37,539 nucleotides of DNA. Source: Hyphomicrobiales bacterium (GTDB lineage Bacteria > Pseudomonadota > Alphaproteobacteria > Rhizobiales > Aestuariivirgaceae). Positions within the stretch are counted from its first letter, which is position 1. Each line of letters opens with the position of its first letter. Below the pieces are notes generated by a model that saw only the letters and a list, made by a program, of their open reading frames with translations, ran no database searches and was not told the DNA's origin. Positions 1 through 6,656 of the stretch are shown here, piece after piece. The DNA lies in NCBI GenBank assembly GCA_016792825.1, contig JAEUMI010000066.1:1-37539 (forward strand), read 5' to 3'. Position numbers and translations under genes: made by a program.

Positions 1-1506
1 ATCCATCGTCAGAAGCACGCCAGTTGGGGCGCGGAATTCGCCAAAGACCTGGCGCAGGGTTTCACCCCATTCGCCGGTTGTGACGCCTGCTTTGGCGCAA
101 GCTATGGAAGGTTCCATGATGTTGTGGCCCGCCGCGGCGGCTTCGCGAAGCGCTGCGACCGCTGCGGCCACGGCCTTTTTATCTCGCGCGGCGCGCCATG
201 CCTTCAGTTTTTCGATTTGCTCGAATTCAACGTTCTCGGAGACGGTGAGGATCATCTCACCGTCGCCGGTGGAAAGCGGCGAGGTTTCGGTTGTGGTGAA
301 GATGTTGACGCCCACCAGTTTGGTATCGCCGCGCTCGATGGCCTTCAGGCGTTCGGTGTTAGCCTGGACGAGGGCGCGTTTCATGTAGCCCGATTCAATT
401 GCCGGGATGGCACCACCCAATGCGAGAATTTTCTGCAATTCAGTTCGGGCTTCGGCTTTCAGGCTCTCGACCTTGGCTTCAATTTCCTTCGAGCCTTCGA
501 AAATATCGGCGTAGTCGAGCAGATCGGTTTCGTAGGCCACGATCTGCTGCATGCGAAGCGACCACTGCTGGTCCCAGGCGCGGGGCAGGCCAAGCGCCTC
601 ATTCCAGGCGGGCAATTGCACGGCGCGGGCCCTGGCATTTTTTGAAAGTACCACGGCCAGCATTTCAAGGAGGATGCGGTAGACATTGTTTTCCGGCTGC
701 TGCTCGGTCAGGCCGAGGGAATTCACCTGCACGCCATAGCGGAAGCGGCGGTGTTTCTCTTCGGCAATGGCGTAACGCTCGCGGCAGATTTCATCCCAGA
801 GTTCAGTGAAGGCCCGCATCTTGCACATTTCGGTAATGAAACGGATGCCGGCATTCACAAAGAACGACATGCGCCCAACCACTTCCGGGAAGGCCGCGGC
901 ACTGACTTCGGTTTTTGCCGCATCAAGCACGGCCAAAGCGGTGGCCAATGCAAAAGCCAATTCCTGAACGGGCGTGGCCCCTGCCTCCTGCAAATGATAG
1001 GAGCAGACATTCATGGGATTCCATTTCGGCAGATCGCTTGCGGAAAAGGCAATCGTATCGGTGGTGAGTTTCAGGGAGGGCCGGGGCGGAAACACATGGG
1101 TGCCGCGCGAGAGATATTCCTTGATGATGTCGTTCTGGGTGGTGCCGGACAACTGGTTCCGCGGAATGCCCTGCCCATCTGCTACCGCCACGTAAAGGGC
1201 GAGGAGCCAGGCAGCGGTGGCATTGATGGTCATCGAGGTGTTCATTGTTGCAAGCGGAATGCCGTCGAGCAGGGCCCGCATGTCGCCGATATGGGAGACG
1301 GGGACGCCCACTTTACCAACTTCACCGCGCGCCAGGAGATGATCGGGATCGTAGCCGGTCTGGGTCGGCAGGTCGAAGGCTATGGAAAGACCGGTCTGGC
1401 CCTTTTCAAGATTGGAACGGAACAGCCGGTTGCTTTCTGCAGCCGTGGAATGGCCGGCATAGGTGCGAAACAGCCAGGGCTTGTCGGATGGCGGGTGAAG
1501 CGGCAT
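1..1506 (-). CDS. ecm: Ethylmalonyl-CoA mutase (MeaA/Ecm), 3' end beyond window
   Basis: Coenzyme-B12-dependent mutase that converts (2R)-ethylmalonyl-CoA to (2S)-methylsuccinyl-CoA in the ethylmalonyl-CoA pathway. The 502 visible codons run off the left edge and cover the catalytic barrel. The family's C-terminal cobalamin-binding domain would lie outside the window. The N-terminus reads DKPWLFRTYAGHSTAAESNR, followed by SIAFDLPTQTGYDPD, typical of acyl-CoA mutases. Near residue 460-500, NIMEPSIACAKAGVTTGEWG resembles the MeaA branch rather than methylmalonyl-CoA mutase. The ATG is fixed because an in-frame TGA lies directly before it. No good Shine-Dalgarno sequence is visible. The gene is divergent from ccr, its pathway partner, with one small membrane-protein gene between them. 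A palindrome just upstream (1520-1530) resembles one in the ccr promoter. Assignment to Ecm rather than another mutase is strong from motif and neighbours. Confidence 0.93.
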   Translation of the reverse strand, partial: MPLHPPSDKPWLFRTYAGHSTAAESNRLFRSNLEKGQTGLSIAFDLPTQTGYDPDHLLARGEVGKVGVPVSHIGDMRALLDGIPLATMNTSMTINATAAWLLALYVAVADGQGIPRNQLSGTTQNDIIKEYLSRGTHVFPPRPSLKLTTDTIAFSASDLPKWNPMNVCSYHLQEAGATPVQELAFALATALAVLDAAKTEVSAAAFPEVVGRMSFFVNAGIRFITEMCKMRAFTELWDEICRERYAIAEEKHRRFRYGVQVNSLGLTEQQPENNVYRILLEMLAVVLSKNARARAVQLPAWNEALGLPRAWDQQWSLRMQQIVAYETDLLDYADIFEGSKEIEAKVESLKAEARTELQKILALGGAIPAIESGYMKRALVQANTERLKAIERGDTKLVGVNIFTTTETSPLSTGDGEMILTVSENVEFEQIEKLKAWRAARDKKAVAAAVAALREAAAAGHNIMEPSIACAKAGVTTGEWGETLRQVFGEFRAPTGVLLTMD

Positions 1507-1519
1507 TCAGGCGTCCATT

Positions 1520-1530
1520 TTGCGATGCAA
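1520..1530. promoter_or_regulatory. Palindrome TTGCnnnGCAA upstream of ecm (possible operator)
   Basis: On the minus strand the site reads ATA-TTGCATCGCAA. Its TTGC/GCAA arms are perfect, and it overlaps the end of a -10-like CATATT (1529-1534). The ccr promoter has the same arrangement at 2028-2042. Operator function is inferred. Confidence 0.35.
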
Positions 1531-1581
1531 TATGGAAGCACGGTTGTTTTCGCGGCGCAACCCTGCCGCAGGCGGCATAAC

Positions 1582-1911
1582 CTAGCTGTGTTCGGGCCTG
1601 ACGCACCAGAGCATGGCAAAAGAGCCGGCAATGAGGCCCACGAGAGTGAAAAGCAAGACTTCCTGTTCATACTGGAATGCCGGAACATCGAAGCCGTCAA
1701 GGAGGATGTTGGCCAGAGCCGTGCCAATGAAGAGGGCTGAAAAATTCAGGGGCAAAGTAAGCTGGCCGATAGCCCCGGTAAACCTGGATAAAAGAAGAGC
1801 GCCTGCAGCGCTGAAAAGCAGCGACGTCAGCATGGCCTCCCTTGACAGGTCAAACCGGACAAGTTGCTCAAGGGTGTCGTATAAGCTCGAATAAAGCATG
1901 TTACTTTGCAT
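1582..1911 (-). CDS. Small three-helix membrane protein, unknown function
   Basis: A 109-residue protein that I do not recognise. It has three hydrophobic segments at about residues 26-42, 52-71 and 84-103, few charges between them, and a short polar N-terminus. No signal peptide or catalytic motif is visible. The ATG at 1911 has an AAGG about nine bases upstream. A second in-frame ATG at 1899 is possible. It ends 75 bases before ecm on the same strand and starts 174 bases from ccr on the other strand, so it could be transcribed with ecm from the ccr-ecm intergenic region. The placement between two ethylmalonyl-CoA pathway genes suggests a linked role, but that is inference from position only. 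Hydrophobic composition and spacing make it a likely real gene. Confidence 0.65.
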   Translation of the reverse strand: MQSNMLYSSLYDTLEQLVRFDLSREAMLTSLLFSAAGALLLSRFTGAIGQLTLPLNFSALFIGTALANILLDGFDVPAFQYEQEVLLFTLVGLIAGSFAMLWCVRPEHS

Positions 1912-1936
1912 CTTTTTCTGCCTTACATTTTAAGGC

Positions 1937-1989
1937 TCCGGTCATTATGACCCGGAACATGTTGCTTTCCTATGAACGCCGGAAAGCAA
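1937..1989. repeat. Two inverted repeats upstream of ccr
   Basis: The first repeat has arms TCCGGTCA and TGACCcGGA around TTA (1937-1956), imperfect by one extra C. The second is a perfect 9-base inverted repeat, TTGCTTTCC at 1962-1970 and GGAAAGCAA at 1981-1989, with a 10-base spacer. Both lie 5' of the likely ccr -10, where regulators bind. Neither has a downstream T-tract, so a terminator is unlikely. Confidence 0.45.
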
Positions 1990-2027
1990 GGTAAACCAAT
2001 TCTTACCCGGAAGGCCGATTACAGTCC

Positions 2028-2042
2028 TATATTGCACTGCAA
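2028..2042 (+). promoter_or_regulatory. Likely ccr -10 with overlapping palindrome
   Basis: TATATT at 2028-2033 is a good -10 match but has no clear -35 at 17 bases. TTGCACTGCAA (2032-2042) overlaps its 3' end and would cover the transcription start. It is a palindrome around one central base. A transcript starting near 2040 would have a leader of about 46 bases. Confidence 0.4.
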
Positions 2043-2085
2043 CAGAAAGTGATTAAGGTGCTGCCTAATTTTTAGGAGCAGCAGC

Positions 2086-3354
2086 ATGACGGCGACGGTT
2101 TCTCCACCCCTCAAGGACCTTTACGAGATCGGCGAAATTCCGCCGCTGGGGCACGTGCCGCTGAGCATGTATGCCTGGTGCATAAGGCAGGAACGCCACG
2201 GGTCACCGGATAGCGCCATGCAGGTGGAAGTGGTGCCCACCTGGAAAATCGGCCAGGACGAGGTGCTGATCCTGGTGATGGCGGCGGGAGTCAATTACAA
2301 TGGCGTCTGGGCCGCTCTCGGCACTCCCATTTCACCCATCGACGGCCACAAGAACCCCTTCCATGTGGCCGGGTCCGATGCGTCCGGCATTGTCTATGCG
2401 GTTGGCGAGAAAGTGAAGCGCTGGAAAGTCGGCGACGAGGTTGTGGTTCACTGCAACCAGGATGACGGCGACGACGAGGAATGCAATGGCGGCGATCCGA
2501 TGTTTTCCAGTTCGCAACGGATCTGGGGCTACGAAACGCCCGATGGTTCGTTTGCGCAATTTGCCCGGGTCCAGGCACGCCAGCTGCTGCCGCGCCCGCA
2601 ACACCTGACGTGGGAAGCTTCGGCCTGTTACACGCTTACCCTTGCCACCGCATACCGCATGCTGTTCGGCCACCGCCCGCACACACTGAAGCCCGGGCAG
2701 AATGTTCTGGTGTGGGGGGCTTCAGGAGGCTTGGGTTCCATGGCTGTCCAGCTCATTGCCACGGCGGGCGGCAATGCCATTGGCGTGATCTCGGAGGACG
2801 ACAAGCGCGATTTCGTGATGCAGCTCGGGGCGCGCGGCGTGATCAACCGCAAGAATTTCAACTGCTGGGGTCAGATGCCGAAAGTCGGCACGGGGGAGTA
2901 CAATGAGTGGCTGAAGGCGGCGCGGGAGTTCGGCAAAGCCATCTGGACATTCACCGGCAAGGGCAACAGCCCGGATATCGTGTTCGAACATCCCGGCGAA
3001 TCCACTTTTCCGGTTTCGGTGCTGGTGGTGAAGCGCGGCGGCATGGTGGTGATCTGCGCCGGCACCACGGGCTACAACCTCACCATGGACGCACGCTATC
3101 TGTGGATGCACCAGAAACGGGTGCAGGGTTCGCATTTTGCCAATCTGATGCAGGCGTCGAACGCCAACCGCCTGGTCATGGCGCAGCGCATCGACCCCTG
3201 CATGTCGGATGTCTATAGCTGGCATGACATTCCCAAGGCGCACATGAAGATGTGGAAGAACGAGCACCGGCCGGGAAACATGGCTGTCCTGGTGTCGGCC
3301 CCGCGCACCGGATTGAAAACATTTGAAGACGTGCTTGAAGCATCTGCGAGATGA
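2086..3354 (+). CDS. ccr: Crotonyl-CoA carboxylase/reductase
   Basis: NADPH-dependent reductive carboxylation of crotonyl-CoA to (2S)-ethylmalonyl-CoA, the defining step of the ethylmalonyl-CoA pathway. The 422 residues match the usual family length. The protein is a zinc-independent member of the medium-chain dehydrogenase/reductase superfamily. VNYNGVWAALG lies in the N-terminal catalytic domain, and the Rossmann motif VWGASGGLGSMAVQL lies around residues 208-222. FPVSVLVVKRGGMVVICAGT and an MHQKRVQGSHFAN segment follow, as is typical for Ccr. AGGAG at 2074-2078 gives a well-placed ribosome site for the ATG at 2086. The gene is divergent from ecm. The stop lies eight bases from the convergent YihY-family gene. 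Regulation probably acts through the inverted repeats upstream. Confidence 0.97.
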   Translation: MTATVSPPLKDLYEIGEIPPLGHVPLSMYAWCIRQERHGSPDSAMQVEVVPTWKIGQDEVLILVMAAGVNYNGVWAALGTPISPIDGHKNPFHVAGSDASGIVYAVGEKVKRWKVGDEVVVHCNQDDGDDEECNGGDPMFSSSQRIWGYETPDGSFAQFARVQARQLLPRPQHLTWEASACYTLTLATAYRMLFGHRPHTLKPGQNVLVWGASGGLGSMAVQLIATAGGNAIGVISEDDKRDFVMQLGARGVINRKNFNCWGQMPKVGTGEYNEWLKAAREFGKAIWTFTGKGNSPDIVFEHPGESTFPVSVLVVKRGGMVVICAGTTGYNLTMDARYLWMHQKRVQGSHFANLMQASNANRLVMAQRIDPCMSDVYSWHDIPKAHMKMWKNEHRPGNMAVLVSAPRTGLKTFEDVLEASAR

Positions 3355-3362
3355 TCAACCAG

Positions 3363-4259
3363 TCAAGGTGACTTGATATCCTTGCCAGTTGGGTCTGCGC
3401 CGGCAAGTGAATGCAAGGCGCGGTGTGCTTGCAAGACGCGGTTCACCTCGCCGCCCAGGATCAGCACCAGCGCCGCAAGATAGAGAAAGAACATTGCAGC
3501 AAAGAGGCCGGAGAGGGAGGCATAGGTGGAGGCAAAGGAATTGAAATTCACCAAATAAGCGGAGAAGGCGCTTGCAAGGGCAATCCACACGATGACGGTC
3601 AGCAGGACTCCCGGCAGAACATCCCAGCTTCTGAGGCGTTTTGCCGGCAGGATGCGGTGACAGAACTGCAGACCTGCGATGAGAATGATGGTGGCGACGG
3701 GGTAACGCAACTGGTTCAGGATGGCGAAGTCGTGGCGCAGATCGGGCGCGAAACGGTCGAGGACGGCCAGGGCCACAGGCGCCACGACAATCAACAGCGC
3801 AATGGCCAGCAACCCAATGGCGGAGCCGATAACGAAGAGAACGCTTTGGCCGTAGAGCCAGAACAGGTTGCGATTTTCCTTCAGGTCATAGGCGCGGTTC
3901 AGGCCGACGCGGATGCTGTCTACACCGCCCATGGCGCTCCAGATGGTGAGCAACGCGGCGATGCTGAGCAGGCCGGTGCGCGGAACCGTAAGAATGGAAC
4001 GGATTTCCGTGGCCAATGGGTGCACGAGTTGTTCGGGAGCAACGCTCAGCAGGAAGCTGACGACCTTCTCGGCCAAGTCCGCGTTGCCAAAAAAGCCGGC
4101 AAGGGCGGTCAGAAAAATCAGGAATGGAAAGATCGAGAAGAGCGTCCGGAAGGCGATGTTGCCCGCCAGGGGAATGGCTTCGTCAGCAAAGAGACGGCGC
4201 AGCGCTTCGAGGCCCAGACTGACGATGGTCGGCTGCTTTGGGTTCATGGACCTAGGCAT
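3363..4259 (-). CDS. YihY/BrkB-family inner membrane protein
   Basis: A 298-residue polytopic membrane protein of the YihY/UPF0761 family, once mis-annotated as ribonuclease BN. Its function is not established. Hallmarks are the N-terminal AGNIAFRTLFSIFPFLIFLT helix, a glycine/serine-rich IWSAMGGVDSIRVGLNRAYD segment near residue 110, and several further long hydrophobic stretches ending in FLYLAALVLILGGEVNRVL. About six membrane helices are likely, with a short polar C-terminal tail. The start may instead be the ATG four codons later (4247), where the ribosome site is no better. The gene is convergent with ccr and divergent from the DMT exporter. Nothing ties it to the pathway genes on either side. 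Confidence 0.88.
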   Translation of the reverse strand: MPRSMNPKQPTIVSLGLEALRRLFADEAIPLAGNIAFRTLFSIFPFLIFLTALAGFFGNADLAEKVVSFLLSVAPEQLVHPLATEIRSILTVPRTGLLSIAALLTIWSAMGGVDSIRVGLNRAYDLKENRNLFWLYGQSVLFVIGSAIGLLAIALLIVVAPVALAVLDRFAPDLRHDFAILNQLRYPVATIILIAGLQFCHRILPAKRLRSWDVLPGVLLTVIVWIALASAFSAYLVNFNSFASTYASLSGLFAAMFFLYLAALVLILGGEVNRVLQAHRALHSLAGADPTGKDIKSP

Positions 4260-4328
4260 AGCCGATATGCGCGACGGTTCTCAAGATAACACTCGCGTGC
4301 GGCCATAAAGCTTGGCAAGGAAAATGCC

Positions 4329-5207
4329 ATGAAGCCCGCGCCCAACTGGATCGCCTTTGCACCCGCGCTTTTCGTGGTGTTGTGGGCCACCGGATTTGTG
4401 GTGGCACGGCTGTCGGCCGGGCATGTGGAGCCTCTCACCTTTCTCAGCATCCGTTTTCCTATTGCAGGGGCGCTGTTCGTGCTCATTGCACTCTATCAGC
4501 GGGCTGTCTGGCCGGACCGGACCCACGCCTTTCATGCGGCTGTCGCGGGCGCCCTTTTGCACGGGGGCTACCTAGGCCCGATCTACTGGGCGGTGGCGCA
4601 TGGCATGCCGGCGGGGGTTTCGGCGCTAATCGTGGGCTTGCAGCCATTGATGACGGCCTTTCTGGCTGCGGCCATCGTGGGCGAGAAGATTACGGCGCGC
4701 CATTGGTTTGGCCTTGTTGTTGGAATCCTGGGTGTAGGTATGGTGATCTGGCCGAAGCTTACACTGGATGCGGTGCAAGGCATCACGCCGTTCACCACCG
4801 CCCTATGCATATTCGGGGCGCTCAGCGTTTCCCTCGGAACGGTCTACCAGAAGCGTTTTGCGACGGGGCTGCACCTGGCGAGCGGCGGAGTGTGGCAATA
4901 TGCAGGTGCATCGGTTGTGGTTTTCAGCGGTGCGGCGCTCAGCGAGAATTTTGGCTTTGACGGCAGCTTCGAGGCCTGGCTGGCGCTGGGCTGGTCGGTG
5001 ATTGTGCTGTCGCTTGCTGCGATAACGCTGCTGATGCTGCTCATCCGCCATGGCGATGTGGCGCGGGTATCCGGCTTGATCTACCTGGTTCCCGCAGTGG
5101 CAGCGTTCTCCACCTATGTGGTCTTTGGCGAGACGCTGGTTCCTTTACAAATTCTCGGCATGGCGGTGTGCGCGGCTGCGGTGTTCATTGTCACGCGGCG
5201 GGTCTAA
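4329..5207 (+). CDS. DMT-superfamily (EamA) transporter
   Basis: A 292-residue integral membrane protein with two EamA repeats, giving about ten predicted helices. The first repeat begins near residue 8 (FAPALFVVLWATGFVVARLS), and the second starts after GITPFTTALCIFGALSVSLG around residue 155. The C-terminal repeat carries YLVPAVAAFSTYVVFGE, close to the usual drug/metabolite exporter signature. Such proteins export small metabolites or amino-acid derivatives from the cytoplasm. The substrate cannot be read from sequence. AAGGA lies seven bases before the ATG. The last four bases overlap tail-to-tail with the YkvA-family gene on the other strand. Confidence 0.9.
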   Translation: MKPAPNWIAFAPALFVVLWATGFVVARLSAGHVEPLTFLSIRFPIAGALFVLIALYQRAVWPDRTHAFHAAVAGALLHGGYLGPIYWAVAHGMPAGVSALIVGLQPLMTAFLAAAIVGEKITARHWFGLVVGILGVGMVIWPKLTLDAVQGITPFTTALCIFGALSVSLGTVYQKRFATGLHLASGGVWQYAGASVVVFSGAALSENFGFDGSFEAWLALGWSVIVLSLAAITLLMLLIRHGDVARVSGLIYLVPAVAAFSTYVVFGETLVPLQILGMAVCAAAVFIVTRRV

Positions 5208-5542
5208 ACAGTTTCGGCCTTGAGTTTTTCCAGGGTGTCCTTCGCCCGGTCACGGTGGGCTTGCGTCATGTTGCTGCGGATCATGCTGATCGCGGCGTAA
5301 AGCACGGCCATATCGTCGGTAAAACCAAGGCCCAAAAGGACGTCCGGGATCACGTCAAATGGCAGGATGAAATAGGCGAGGGCGCCGAGCAGGATGCCTT
5401 TCACCTTGAGCGGCGTGGCGGGATCAAAGGCGCAATAATAGGCGGCTACCACATCTTCAGCGAAAGGAACGCTGGCCAGTGATTTCTTCATCTTCGGCCA
5501 GAAATCCCTGGTAACCCTGGTTTCATTGGATGTGCGAGACAT
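5204..5542 (-). CDS. YkvA-family (DUF1232) protein
   Basis: A 112-residue protein with the DUF1232 core YFILPFDVIPDVLLGLGFTD at about residues 57-76, an amphipathic to hydrophobic segment that probably associates with the membrane. The N-terminal 30 residues are polar. The family is widespread and of unknown biochemical role. GGAGGG five bases before the ATG supports the start. The gene lies 54 bases downstream of the HIG1-like gene on the same strand, and the two could share a transcript. Confidence 0.88.
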   Translation of the reverse strand: MSRTSNETRVTRDFWPKMKKSLASVPFAEDVVAAYYCAFDPATPLKVKGILLGALAYFILPFDVIPDVLLGLGFTDDMAVLYAAISMIRSNMTQAHRDRAKDTLEKLKAETV

Positions 5543-5596
5543 GGTTTCCCTCCAATCGAAAAGCCATATGGGAATTCACGGGGGCCAATTCAATGG

Positions 5597-5785
5597 CTAT
5601 CTGTTGGCCAGCCACAGGGCTGCCATAATGAGGAGAATGGCGGCAAACTGCAAAATCACACGCCAGCGCATGAGGTTTTGCGAACGGCTGGCGGAGCCGC
5701 CGCGCAGCATGTTCCACAGACCGAGAAGCAAGACTACGGCCACAGCGGCAACGGCGAGCGGCACGAGGTAATTGAAAATTTCCAT
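5597..5785 (-). CDS. HIG1-like twin transmembrane protein
   Basis: A 62-residue protein with two helices (about 5-24 and 43-60) joined by a conserved basic loop, GLWNMLRGGSASRSQNLMRW. This matches the small alphaproteobacterial twin-transmembrane proteins related to the HIG1 (hypoxia-induced) family, whose mitochondrial relatives associate with respiratory complexes. I chose the ATG at 5785 because the protein then begins directly before the first helix, like its relatives. An upstream in-frame ATG at 5854 would add 23 poorly conserved residues. The role here is not known. A link to respiratory oxidases is inference from the family. Confidence 0.8.
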   Translation of the reverse strand: MEIFNYLVPLAVAAVAVVLLLGLWNMLRGGSASRSQNLMRWRVILQFAAILLIMAALWLANR

Positions 5786-5852
5786 GGCGCGTAGCCCTGT
5801 TGCCCTTTGCTGCGTGTTGGGGAGATAATGGCGTTTTGGAGCGCCATCCCTC

Positions 5853-6656
5853 ATGAAGTCAATGAAACTTTACACCAATGTCCAGCGCATTCACAATGAG
5901 TTGGCGGCCCTTGGCATCGGGCTTGATGCCGCACTGCGGGTGGACCAGCTCACGCCTTTTGACCAGTATCATTATTTCGGGACCGAGGCGGTTGATGAGG
6001 CGCTGGAGGTTTTGCAGCTGCAGCCGGGTTCTCGGGTTCTTGACGTGGGGTCCGGCATCGGCGGACCGGCGCGTTATATCGCGGCGAAGACCGGGGCACA
6101 TGTCACGGCCCTTGAACTGCAACCGGACCTGGATGAGGTGGCGCGTGATCTTACAGCGCGTTGCGGCCTGTCGTCACGGGTTGCGCATGTGTGCGGCAAC
6201 ATCCTTGATGGCGCGGCAGCCGAAAACTACGATGCAGTCATTTCCTTCCTATGCTTCCTGCACATTCCGGAGCGGCCCAAGCTGTTCGCGGCCTGCCGCG
6301 CCGCGCTCAAGCCGGGGGGTGTCATGTATATCGAGGATTTTGGAAAGTCGCGGCCCGTTTCGGCCGATGAGGCCAAGGCGCTGTTGGTGAAAGTCCAGTG
6401 CGCCGGGCTACCGGGCAAGGCCGAATATGAATCCCATCTTGTAGCAGCAGGTTTTGGCGATGTGAGCATAAGTGACGTGACGGCTTCGTGGAAAGACTTT
6501 ACTGCGTCACGGCTTGCCATGTTCCGGGCAGCGCGGGCCAGGGGCATTGAAGTTCACGGGCGGGAGATCGTGGATGACCTTGATGATTTCTACGCGACGG
6601 TGGCGCAATTGTTCCATGACGGCGCCATCGCGGGCCTGAAAATAGTAGCGCGCTAG
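5853..6656 (+). CDS. Class I SAM-dependent methyltransferase
   Basis: A 267-residue cytosolic methyltransferase. The SAM-binding motif I, VLDVGSGIGGPARYIA, sits near residues 63-78, the acidic end of strand 2 is ALELQ, and a motif resembling post-I follows as YDAVISFLCFLHIPERPKLF. The N-terminal region (YTNVQRIHNELAALG, then LTPFDQYHYFGTEAVDEA) and the ALKPGGVMYIEDF segment resemble the sarcosine/dimethylglycine or phosphoethanolamine N-methyltransferase-like group. The substrate cannot be assigned. GGAG at 5838-5841 supports the ATG at 5853, and an ATG three codons later is also possible. The gene is divergent from the HIG1-like gene and convergent with mcd, with a 4-base overlap of stops. 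Confidence 0.85.
   Translation: MKSMKLYTNVQRIHNELAALGIGLDAALRVDQLTPFDQYHYFGTEAVDEALEVLQLQPGSRVLDVGSGIGGPARYIAAKTGAHVTALELQPDLDEVARDLTARCGLSSRVAHVCGNILDGAAAENYDAVISFLCFLHIPERPKLFAACRAALKPGGVMYIEDFGKSRPVSADEAKALLVKVQCAGLPGKAEYESHLVAAGFGDVSISDVTASWKDFTASRLAMFRAARARGIEVHGREIVDDLDDFYATVAQLFHDGAIAGLKIVAR

Noticed and set aside
751..1740. Long plus-strand reading frame (329 codons) opposite ecm
   Set aside because: It lies antisense to the clear mutase gene, has no family resemblance, and is explained by codon bias of the high-GC opposite strand.
3363..3376. Small inverted repeat TCAAG-gtga-CTTGA between convergent ccr and YihY genes as a terminator
   Set aside because: The stem has only five base pairs, is not GC-rich and has no T-run on either strand.
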